64,000 bases of DNA from positions 573,187 to 637,186 of the forward strand of contig NW_004797574.1 of assembly GCF_000002075.1 (NCBI RefSeq). Reading direction: 5' to 3'. The stretch's first letter is position 1, and each line of letters starts with the position of its first letter. This DNA is from Aplysia californica. Lineage: Eukaryota > Mollusca > Gastropoda > Aplysiida > Aplysiidae. The translations under genes and the position numbers were made by a program. Under the pieces are notes generated by a model, which was not told the DNA's origin, searched no databases, and saw nothing but the letters and a program-made list of their open reading frames with translations. Positions 36,131 to 47,600 of this stretch are shown here, piece by piece.

Positions 36131-36859
36131 TAATTACTAATACATGTGTAGGGTAGTCGTACCACATTGTACAGAAGTACAGTACATGTACATCACTCGA
36201 ATCGGAATGTTTTTTTCGGCCTATTGAAAATTAAAGGTGGTACTGGTTGTATGGTAATGGTACTAAAGTAGTTGAACCTCACACCGCCACTCTTGGGACA
36301 AGCATGAAGCCAGTGAAACAGCGGGGCTGGTGGTTTAATGGGGTACCTCTGTTAGGATCCGACTTCCCTACGTAGGGACATGGTTCTGCTGTGTGGTCTG
36401 AGCTAGAAAAATTGAAAAGTGACTTGACTTTTTTTTTACTGGTGAATATAATATATTATTATACACTACATGTACATGACATGCACATGTATTTAATTTA
36501 GAACCGAGTCCTTTCTCTCTTTCAATCTCCGTCTTTCACGATGATTATCAAGTCGCCAACCAAGCAAATTTACAAAAATAGTTAAATGAGGATTGGACAG
36601 TAAAGTTGGTGGATGACGATGTGAAGGCATTAATAAACTTATAAAAAGGCATTCCTTTTCGTATATTTGCTGTCTCTGTGGTTTTATGCACCCGGCATAA
36701 TTTAGCAAAATTTGATCATTTTTTGCATAATTTCTTATTATTTTCCTTTATCATTCTTTGTTAAAATTAGCAGAATCGCATAATTTCACAATTTTGGGCT
36801 CAGTTTGCATAATTTCAGAATTTTTCTTGCGTACGACGGGGACAGAGATATTGTCAAAA

Positions 36860-36896
36860 CCTGGTGGTATAACGAGGTTTGGCTGTATACCGTGTA
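36860..36896 (-). mobile_element. Isolated pogo/Tigger-like end
   Basis: The minus strand reads TATACAGCCAAACCTCGTTA, like the CAG-start ends of TA-flanked elements in this window. No partner end found. Confidence 0.3.
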
Positions 36897-36899
36897 TTC

Positions 36900-38040
36900 T
36901 GCCATTTGGCTGAAAACACTACTCATATAATGATATAAAGTGACATTGAGTTTGAGCACAATGCCACGTGTTCTCTTACTCTTATGTGTCCACAATACAC
37001 TACGACTGCTACAAAAATAAAGTACATGTAACGCTTGCTATCATCACTTTCACTAGTTTTTACATTCTCTCTAATGGTGTACTAAAGAAATATAATAGGT
37101 CTACAGTTAGTATTTTTTTAAAAATTTGGTTCAGTTGATCGTAAGACTGGTTTACTGTTGCACGACACTGACAGGTTTGACTACTACTATATCATATGGT
37201 TGCTTGCACAAATTGGCTATCCCGAAAAATACTGTGAGAAAATCAAAGGTAAAGTATTTGCCCCTTGTTCAGTTTCTTTAAAAGAGGAGAGTTTTCTCTT
37301 TTAACAAACAAATATAATACAAACCAATGAAACCAAACTTCTCCTACAGTGTAAGTAGAGCAATGTCCACTTTTGGTGTAGGTCAAGATTTCTGGAAACC
37401 TCCGAAATCTGGTTTAGCCCGCTTGTCCTTAAAGTAAGTTAAAGCGACCATATAGACCAACCTAGACCATACAAATATGAGCACACGTTTTCTATGATAC
37501 TGTTTCCCCGTTTTGGGATAAAGATTCAAACTGTTTGCACAAATAGATCATATACATAGCTTTTTCTCTGTAAAAAATATTTTACTCTCGTCTTTTGACA
37601 TTATTTTTCCATAAAAACACCCCATGAACAGACCAATTTATTCTGCTCACCACCGTCATTGTCCCTATACATGACATAAACTTTTGTGTAACTTTCCCCT
37701 CTGAAACTCTAAATGCAAAAGAAAACAATGCGAGTCTAGTTTTGCAACACTATTCCAAATTTGATCAAGTATTTTTTTTTTTACAATCCATGGTGCAGTT
37801 GACTTGAAGTGATGTCAGAGGTGTTAAAAGTACATCATCTCATTTGAAATTCAGCTTATAATTTGTATTTATATTCGTTGGGAATTGTTAAGGAGAAGAG
37901 GTGCCAGGACCAGAGAAAAAGATCAACTCAAATGAGTTCAACACAAGCGGTGTGGACTAATGACTACTAAGTACTATGCAATAATTATGTTTTATTCTCT
38001 CTCCCTATATATTATAATGAATTTGAATGTACCGGTAAAA
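36900..38040. other. Intergenic, AT-rich
   Basis: No gene or recognised repeat. Composition is AT-rich with stops in all frames. Confidence 0.45.
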
Positions 38041-38044
38041 AAGA

Positions 38045-38195
38045 AAAAAAGGAATGGTAGACCAACTGGAAGCTACAGAGACACAAGTAGTTCAGTAAGG
38101 ATAAGGTAATCACCCACAGCATGGATATGCCCAGATTGGAGAAAGTGGCCAGGGACAGGCAAGCGTGGCATCGACTGCTCTAAGCCTTATACCCA
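38045..38195 (+). mobile_element. LINE 3' tail
   Basis: Second copy of the tail at 35375-35530: GGTAGACCAACTGGAAGCTA, ACCCACAGCATGGATATGCC, then TTGGAGAAAGTGGCCAGGGA and CAGGCAAGCGTGGC. The shared truncation and spacing support one LINE family. Confidence 0.6.
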
Positions 38196-38354
38196 GCGGT
38201 ACTCACGGAGGTAACAACACATCTGGTTGTATTGTAAAGCGCATACTTCATGGCATGTAAGCTATGTTAACTACATAAATAAATGCGATTACACTATTAC
38301 TATTAGTACTCAACTCCACTTGTGTTGAACTCGCTCGAGTTGATCTTTTTGATT

Positions 38355-38625
38355 AGTAAGGTTTTATTTAGTTTTCGTTAGAGTTTTATGGCACTTGTAA
38401 CACAGTACGGTCATATAAGTGCCGAAGATTAGAGGTGTAACATGAGAGAGTAACAAACACAAAAAAGGAGGAGAAATCAGGACGATAGATGTTTGTTGAT
38501 AGGAAAGAAGTGAAGGAGCAAACCACACCAGAGCACCTGCCAACCACCCACTTAGTGAAGTTTTATGGCGCTCCCAACTGCATAAAGTCATATATTCATA
38601 TGGGTTGATCTTTTTCTCCGGTCCC
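38355..38625 (+). repeat. TAGH repeat copies, A followed by start of B
   Basis: Subfamily A from 38366 with an intact stem: GGCACTT (38390-38396) and AAGTGCC (38417-38423). Then AGAGGTGTAACATGAGAGAG, AACAAACACAAAAAAGGAGG, AGGAAAGAAG and CCAACCACCC. Directly behind it, at 38561, a truncated B copy begins (TTTTATGGCGCTCCCAACTG) and ends near 38605. Confidence 0.8.
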
Positions 38626-38719
38626 AGAACCTCTTCTTCTTTACAGTTCACTCCCTAATGTTTAAGTGGAACTTGGGAAGAGTTGATCTATTTTTCACTC
38701 CCCCAAGACAACTCATTAA

Positions 38720-38951
38720 CCCTATCCATACGCCCTGGGGTCATTTTGTACCCTCAGGGTCGTATTCTTCACATTTTAGAATAGGCCTACTTCCAGTACG
38801 ATCTCTTTGAAACTTTCAGTATTTCTCAAAAAATCATTTTGACAGACTGCATACGGACCGGATTAACGAGCAATTTCCTCTTTGGAAAGTGGTGGCACAG
38901 AGTTCCCCACGCCGCATGGATACGATAATAAAACACGGCGTACGGATAGCG
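38720..38951. mobile_element. piggyBac-type miniature element, 232 bp
   Basis: TTAA (38716-38719) then CCCTATCCATACGCC. The right end is the inverse of a near-identical string (GGCGTACGGATAGCG) followed by TCAA, probably a mutated TTAA. No coding content. Confidence 0.7.
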
Positions 38952-39131
38952 TCAATAGCCGACTGTTGTATTCTAATTCTAATTGAATTCACAGAAACAC
39001 CAGTACACCTCACCCAAGCTGCTCTGAACTCCACAAATTTGCAGAGTCACAATCACATAAAACTAAAACACAACCAGGCAACCAGCAAAAAGTGAGGAAA
39101 ACCATGGGGAGACATTCTTACTGCATTTCAT

Positions 39132-39137
39132 TTTATT
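39132..39137 (-). terminator. Distal poly(A) signal candidate for CNOT4
   Basis: TTTATT on the plus strand (AATAAA on the minus), 2.2 kb past the CNOT4 stop. A nearer AATAAA lies at 41016-41021, giving a 330-nt 3' UTR. A long 3' UTR is possible because no other gene intervenes. Confidence 0.4.
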
Positions 39138-41351
39138 GTCAGTCTCACTGCTTGCTTTACACAAGACCAAGCTGTCATAGCCACACCAACATGTAGTAAG
39201 GATAAATAGGATTTTCTTGTATGTGTTTGATAGCTCCGCCTCACAGCAAGCCACTGTTGCTTCACAGGGAACACGCCTCCTCCCGCGTGCACATGTGCAT
39301 GTATTTGTGTTTGTGTGTGTGTGTGTGTGTGAATGTGCATAACCCATTGGTAGTGGACATTTGGGACTCTACACCCGAGTCATAATATGTATCCATACAA
39401 TCATAAGAAGATGAAATCTTTTCATTTAGTGCAGCTATGTTTTCATCACAGACAGAAAAAGGTTCAAATTAAGTTAATGATTAATTAGTAAATGTGTTCC
39501 ACATTGACCAGACTTGAAACTATATAACAAAATGGTACTTCACTGTTCACAGAAAAAAATGAGCTAGGCTATACGGAGACTCGAGAAGATCAGAAATTTG
39601 TCTCAATAATCAGGGGGGGGAACAAAAAGGAACGAATATTGAAGGAAGTAGGGGGAAATGAAAAATAAAATGGTTTTATATTATAAAGTTACTATGGAAC
39701 CAAACGATATCATGTCTAGTTCACCCAACTGAGGTGCCATGTTCACTGTGCTGTATGTCTCAAGTCAATGATCCTGTTCTGGTAAAAGAAACGTAAAAAC
39801 CAGATTTAAAATGATAATATAATCCCGCAAGTTCAATTAAAGCAATATTTCCATACCTAGGTAGGCTACTGTAAAAGAAGAGAGTCTGCACGCCGTCAAA
39901 TTATCCCAACTTGACAGGGTTCACATAACTTGATATATTTATGGCAACTGCAGGTCACAAGTACAGCAGACCAACACCACCTTGACGAGGTGATCGATAC
40001 CTCCTCAACGAGGCGATACCTTCCTTATGAGGCGACATCTTCCTAATGACTTGTTTGCATCCTCCACAAGGCACACAAGATCTCTGAAACCACCTCGGCA
40101 AAAACGAGGCACTTAGATCAAGGATGTATTATATTGATGGTGTCCGGCGCATGCCAATATTTTATCAAATTCAACTTTTGATTATGTTGTAAAGCAGGGT
40201 CAAACACAATCATCTCGAAAAATGATGCAAAAATTCCAACATTTGGAAGGGCATGAAATATCGACATGAAATTTGATTTGAAGTAGTCTTTGATAAGATT
40301 AATTACAAAGTTTTTAGCCTCTCCAGTAAAATAGGCTTCCTGGGAGATGGCCCAACTGTGCCCAACACCATCAATATCAATGTCTGCAAATTTGGGGTGA
40401 GGGAGCCCCATCCCAGTGCTAAAACAGAAATCTCTACAGAAGAGGCACTTCTGAAATTCTGACAACCTCGCTGACAATCACACCTGTGTAGCATTCATAA
40501 TCAGACATAAAAGCATCTTCTGAACTACAAGCACATAACCATTGTGGCTTGATTCCCCCTTTTCATTTCTATATCTCTCTTCAACCCACTTTATCTATCA
40601 GCAAACCGAATTACACTATCAAGGCAAAAGCTAAAGCATTCTCATGGCAAAACTGTTCTTACATCTACAGACTTCCACCCCTTACACCTGCCTATGGCTT
40701 CAGCACAACTTCTCTCACACAAACACTAATAAAAGCAATACATACATGTAAGAAATCCGACAGCTCTCGAGATATCACATTGACTTGTGGGGTGCTTAAC
40801 TCATTCCTTTTATGTAGCAACAATTACAGCACAAATTCTCTTCAACCACACTATTTCAAGTTTTCCAACGACCTGAGATTATGGAAATAAAAAGAGGAAA
40901 TGTCTAAATTTGGAACTGCAGATTCAAAATAAGTCTTTTTTTTCTGCCACTGTCCCCGTCCCAGCAGTTGGAGACCTCAGAGAACCCACTAGTTTCGCAG
41001 GGGTGGGTTTTTTTGTTTATTGTGCAAAGCCATCAGCTCGAACGAGTGATACAAAAGAATACAATTGTAGAGAGCTACAAGGAACACATTGAATCAATGA
41101 CCACAGCTACAATATGCTATCCATAATAATATTCCCTGAGCACGGGTTTGCTCACATTACAACTGTTGTGACCTTGTGGAGGATGCAAGGAAAATTCCAT
41201 GATGAAAACTATGAGAAATCTTTGTCAAAAGTAAAAGGGGGAACACCGCTTCTTTCAAGTTCTGATCTACGTAAAAGATAAAGGTAGCCGATAGTTTAAA
41301 AAATTGAGCAAGAAGCTTGCACGCTTTACGGCCACTTGTGTTCATCATCTG
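39138..41351 (-). other. Probable CNOT4 3' UTR / downstream region
   Basis: No gene recognised. It includes a (GT)n tract at 39308-39331 and a degenerate run of short hairpins at about 39970-40110 (GAGGTGAT..CCTCCTCAACGAGGCGAT..CCTTATGAGGCGACAT), each with a CCTC-GAGG-type stem. Reading frames here overlap and look like chance. Confidence 0.45.
41016..41021 (-). terminator. Proximal poly(A) signal candidate for CNOT4
   Basis: AATAAA on the minus strand, about 330 nt after the stop codon. Confidence 0.45.
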
Positions 41352-44300
41352 CTACTGGAGCACTGAAAACAAAAAGAAAAATGACAGGCATTTAGTCCAA
41401 GAATCATTATATAAAAATATATAAAAAACCCAACAAAAAACAACCAAAACCAAAAAGTGTATGAAGTAAAGTATTGTCACAATCAAAGTACAATTGAGAA
41501 AGTCATTCCCCCCTCCCAGGTCTCTGTGCATTCATACAATAGATGGTCAATTATTTGTTCTGTACCCTCAATATGGAAGACATTTGCTATGTGCAATAAA
41601 AATGGAAGCAGTTGACAATAGAAAAAAAAAATGGTCTGGGCAAAATACTGATGCCGTTTACACATGCACGACAGCATCAATTTGTCCTGTTTCAATGTTG
41701 GCAGCAAAATAACAGTGTGCCGCAATCATCTTTCCAGGCTGGCGAATTTTTCCACACCCAAGCGAGACATCAAACGTTACATCATCAGATTCTCCAACAA
41801 CAAACAAAATTACATCAACTGAGACTGATTTGGCGTTGTGTATGTGAAAAGGCTCTCTAGGCGTAGAGTTTGTGATGAGGCTCTCAAATTCATGACTGTC
41901 GGGGACTGTCCCAGGAAATTCTAGACTGTCTGCAAGCCTGTTTTTCTGAATGAAAACGTGTGTGTGCACGCGCGCTTGCATGGGTGTGTGCATATATATA
42001 TATATATTTGTGTGTGTAGGCATTTAAACTTTACTTTCCTCGACATTAGTGAACACTCACCTTCTGCCATCTGGTGAGAATCTGTGGTCTGTTGGCTGGG
42101 GAGTCCCGGGGCGCGAAAGCCTGGCGGGGGGTTGCGTGTGTGTGGGGGCCAGCCCCCGGATCCAGCCAGAGGGAACTGCTGGACAAAGGGCAGTCTGTGG
42201 GAGGGGCCGTCCGACTCTGTCAGTTGCTGCAGAGACTTGAGCCAGTGAGGAGCGGTCTCCGGGAACAAACCCGCTGGGGAGAGGAGTAGAGTTGTAATAC
42301 AAGGTGAAAGGCATTGATGTTTGTTTGTTCGGGGGGGGGTGTTGGTCATAGTTTTTTCTACTGCACTTGCAATACAGTTTTTTCAGTAAGAGTTTTAAGG
42401 CACTTGCAACACAATAAGGTCATGTCTTGCAAATCAAATACGTCATTTAAGTGCCAAAGATTAGGTGTCACTAGAGAGTAACACGCACAGAAAAAGGAGA
42501 GATAAAGACAATAGATGTCCGACAGAACAGAAGGAGCACAAACCACACCAGTCATTTAGTGCTGAGAAAAAGTAAGACAAAGCGACAGTGTCACAGAAAA
42601 AAGAGGGAAAGTAAAGAAGTTTGTCTTTTCAAGAGTAACCAACCACCCGCCATAACACAGCATCAAACCTAAAACTAACACAACATAACAAACACCACCT
42701 TTTGTTGCTTTAGCTAGTCAATATTTGACACCTCTGCATTTCCCACAGCATAAAGCATGATCAACTGCGCAGACAAGGGAAACAGGACAAGACATTGTGC
42801 AGAAACACAACAAAAGTTGGAACAACAACCCCCCCCCCCAAAAACAAACAAACCACATGTCACCAGAAGCAAAGAGAATGATAATGACACTAAAATGAAC
42901 AAGACTGCACACTGGAACTTTACTGAACAGAAAGGAAACAAGACGAGAATGTTTATCAGAAATATACAACAGAGCCAGCACTCGCACGCACACACAAAAA
43001 ATTAATAAATCCCCCAGAATCTAAAGGAGTGATAAGAACACTGAGAAGAAAAAGGCACACTGTTACTGTTTTCCCAGAGAAGGAAAACAAAGACAAGAAT
43101 ATGATGCAGAAATACATGAACACTTGGCACAAAAAGACGAGACACAACTCCCTCAAGACAAATAGGAGATAAAAACACAAAAGAACACTGAATGAGCATG
43201 CCACACAGGACTGTTGATGAACCACCTGCAAAAGACGGGGGGACATCTGGCATACCTGCAGGATCTGAAAACTGACTGGTAGTCAAAATGGCTGGATCAT
43301 TCCACGGAGAATCGGGAGAGCTGGACAGAGGCCAACCTGGCAGAGGAAACGCAAACGATGTCATGTCCTTCTCTTTTTTTTCTTACACACCCCTATCCCA
43401 ACACTAACATTGTCATGTCCTCCTCTCTTTCCTACACACCCCTATCCCAACACTAACATTGTCATGTCTTCCTCTTTCCTACACACCCCTATCCCAACAC
43501 TAACATTATCATGTCCTCCTCTCTTTCCTACACATCCCTATCCCAACACTAACATTGTCATGTCTTCCTCTCTTTCCTACACATCCCTATCCCAACGCTA
43601 ACATTGTCATGTCCTCCTCTCTTTCCTACACATCCCTATCCCAACGCTAACATTGTCATGTCCTCCTCTCTTTCCTACACATCCCTATCCCAACACGAAC
43701 ATTGTCATGTCCTCCTCTCTTTCCTACACATCCCTATCCCAACACGAACATTGTCATGTCCTCCTCTCTTTCCCACACACCCCTATCCCAACGCCAACAT
43801 TGTCATACCCTTCTCTCTCTTTCCTACACATCCATATCCCAATGCTATCAATGTCATGTCCTTCTCTCCCTCCTCCATATCATAACCCCCCCCCCCCCCC
43901 CCAAAGAACAGACACCATAGTAAAACATACACAACAGTCGGGCCCCCCCCCCCCCCCCCCCCGTCCCCCAAAAAAGTACCACCACCTTCTTCCTCACCCC
44001 GCCCTTGGAGCAAATGGTTGGACCATAAAGAGAAAAAAAAACAGGAAAATTTTTATTCCTTCCAAAACACACCAATGGTTAATGCCACATCTTTTTTTGG
44101 GGGGGGGGAATTAAATTCTAGAGACGGGAACTTTTCATTTTCAAGACAATCCTGTCAACGCCGCATTGGAAGGGACACTGTAGTGCACGCGACAGCGATT
44201 TGGCTAAACAGTAACAGCTACATCTTCTTATGGGCAGACTAGGACAAAAGTTACATGAAAAAACAACTTTGCACAGCTCTCAATTTGCTTCCTATTTTAG

Positions 44301-44573
44301 GGAGAAAAAACAAAACAAATCCGCTCGGATAAACACCTGTCCATGACAACCCAATCACCTGTCCAAACGACCACCTCCCTTCTTTTCATTTTTTTTCTAT
44401 ATGTTATAATGATGACACTGCCCATGACACACACCTAAGACAACCACTTTTCTCCTCGACAATGGGTGACCACCCAGGGACAATTTCCACTGTACTTACT
44501 TTTGTTTAAATGCTGGCTCTGATGTGTGTGGTGCATGGAACTGGGAATCTGTGGCTGCTGCTGGGTTTGATGC

Positions 44574-44610
<37 letters not shown>

Positions 44611-47600
44611 GCTGCTGCTGCTGCTGTTGGTGTGGCACTGAACCAAAACTGATGTTGATGTTTGGAAGCATTGATCGCAGCTGCTCCTGCATGTCTTTCA
44701 TATTGTACAGTTCACGCTGGAGGAAGATAACCAAAACGAGATACATGTTAGGTTATACAATATCCGTATGAAGAAAATACAAAAATCGAAGAGAAAAACA
44801 ATGGATAAAACTTATAAAATTCAAACTTCTTAACAAACTTTTGTACTAACCAGCCAGAGTCAAAGGTATAGAAACAAGCAAGGGTTTCTAAAGAGCAGTT
44901 TTAAAGAGCAAGCTATTTCTAAAATGTATTGCTACAACAGAACATATTGTTAGAAAAAACCCAAAAAACTTCTGTTTTAGTTTTCGTACAAGTTCTTGGC
45001 TTTGGAAACGCAAAAAGGTGATGTAAGTGCCAAAGTTTAGAAGTGTTACAGTAGTGGGACAGATTCATCTGTGACCCACCCGATACCTTAACTCTCAGCA
45101 GTTCACCGAAAGGAAAATCGTACGAATTCGTACGATGAGCATCGGGTGTAGATCTAACGGCAGAAATCCATTCCTTTTTACATTTTGATGCTTCTAATAC
45201 CTTTTTTATCATAAAAAAGGGTTGAATCTATATATTTTTCATAAAAATAATCATAATTTATAAAATATTGTAAAAATTTGGTGCACGGAAAATCAACGTT
45301 TGTTTACGTTCTCTCCGCCGCCATTTTGGATTTTGGGAGAAGGCCAGCTGTGAAGTTTCTACACTAAAAATCGGAAAAAAGCGTAAAAATGTCGTCAGAT
45401 GAGTCTGATATTGACCTGAATGACTCAATGGATGAAGAATCTGATGTCTGGGTACCAGAATCGGACGATGAGGGTCCCGAGGACGGAAACCAAGCCCCGA
45501 CTTTGACCAATCGTGATCAAAACAACAGGTTAGTGTTTTGTTTACATCCTGCCTCTGCACAAGAAAGCCTATAAAATGTATTCTAGTGGGTTTAGGCCAC
45601 TGGTATTGTTACTTCAAGCTTACAGAATAGTTATTTGTGGTAACCTGAAGTTGTGAAAGCATGGTTTGCCTCTAAAAAATTTTAATTAACCTTTTTTATG
45701 TGCCTAGCTACGGTTGTCATGTTATTGTTTACACAGCAATTCCTCAAACAGGAAGTTTGTTTTTGTTTACACCTCACCCGTGTACAGTAGCCTTATTCCC
45801 TGCTAAGATTTTATCATTGTGATAATATGATGATAATGACAGAACAGCTTTGTTCAAGGTCTGCCTCTGTCTAGATCTAGATCTAGATCTAGAAATAAGT
45901 GCCTATGACATAGGCCTTATCAACATGTCAACTTCGACTCCGCCGATAGCGTCCTAATCCTTTGCTTATTTTCTTCCCTCAGAAACTAGCCACAACCTCC
46001 ACGTAACCAGTCTTACGCGGACCAGGATGATGGCCCACCAGAACCACTGCCTCAGTTTAGGCCTGCCGTGCTGTTGGCCTGCATCTCCCTGACTGTATCA
46101 CCCGACAGGACATCCGAAGTTTTCTGACGCCAGGTGAGAGCATTATTGCACGGAGTACGAGAAATTTTTATTTTTGTAATTGCTTTCTGTTTGCCCTTAC
46201 TTCACTCCGACAGGCAGGTGAGTTCACTGATTCACATGTTACACCTGGGGACCTTTGTTATTCATTTGTAGAAAACACTCTTGATGCCATTATGTAGTTA
46301 AAACTGATATTACCTTGTGGGCCAGGATTTTCTGACAGTTCGATTGATGTCAGTGTTCCAAGCAGACTATCCTTTCCAAATGACTTATGTAACTTATGTC
46401 TTCTTCTTGTCTTCTTATTTCCTCAGCATCCTTCTTCAAACTGTTTTTCTGCACTGAGATGGTGAATCAGATCTGCCTCTTCTCTAATGAGTACGCCCCG
46501 ATGACAGGACCCAACAAACCATCTGTCTTTCGCTCCTGGGAGGATCTTGACTCTGAGATGTTTCTCAAGTTCGTTGGACTGCTAATGTATATGTCTATTG
46601 TTCATCTACCAAATTTAGAGCTGTACTGGTCTACGAAAACCTGTTTTCATGGACTATGGGCAAGGGCATACATGAGCAAACTAAATTTCAAACAAATTCA
46701 GTCTTTTTTTAAATTATGCAATCCAGACACTGAGCGAGATACTGATAAGCTACGGAAAGTTAGGTTTGTGCACTATTTTTTGAGTATGAAATGTATGAAG
46801 TATTGGCAACCTAACCAGTGTGTTAGCATAGATGAGAGGATGGTTCAAAATAAGGGGAGATACAGTTTCAGGCAATACATAAAGGATAACTAAATGGGGG
46901 ATGAAGTTACGGGTGGTTGCAGATTCGATGAATGGGTACACATACAATTATGAAGTTTACACAGGGAAGGATGGGGGCACACTATTGGATATTTTTGTTT
47001 CAATAAAAATAGAAACTGTTTGCTTGCAGAGCATACTGTAGAATAGTCTTTTGCCACTTACTACAATTATTGGACAGTTGAGTAGAAAAATGTTTTTTGT
47101 TTTAGGAGAGGTTTTACAGCGCTCGCAACTGCAAAAGGTCATATATGAGCGCCAAGGGGTGGATGTCAACAGAGAAGTCCTTACAGGGAATCAGACTTAC
47201 TCTGCTCTCCTCTCTAGCTTCAACAGCACAAAGTCTGCTTTGACTATCAAGGCACCCCGGAAATAGTGGGTCACAAGAGTGTGACAAACTTACAAAAGAG
47301 GTAGAGGAAAATGACGATACTAAGGATTAGGAAAGAAAAAGCAGCAGTTCCCTGTTGTAGTTCAGGCACAGTTATGAGCATGACATTGTTGGATCAGCCC
47401 ATTTACAATTCTATTGTGCATTAGGATGAGAAATGTCCCCCCTTTTGGAATGCCTAAAGACACTTCAGTCAGTGGCACTGCTGTGGGGAGGGGGAGTAGA
47501 ATGTTTTTCCGTCATGGACCACAATGATGTAAAGTACCGTACTACAATATTTTTGTCTATTTTTCCATGAAAATCTCTGTTGGTATTGGTATTTTGTATG

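Noticed and set aside
42714-43246. Minus-strand cysteine- and leucine-rich frames
   Set aside because: They lie in the CNOT4 intron between two firm exons, in T-rich complement of A-rich DNA; no domain or splice support.
43361-43863. Regular repeat that might suggest a CRISPR array or a repeat protein
   Set aside because: Units abut with no spacers, the unit length of 49 shifts the reading frame each time, and the genome is eukaryotic; it is a minisatellite.
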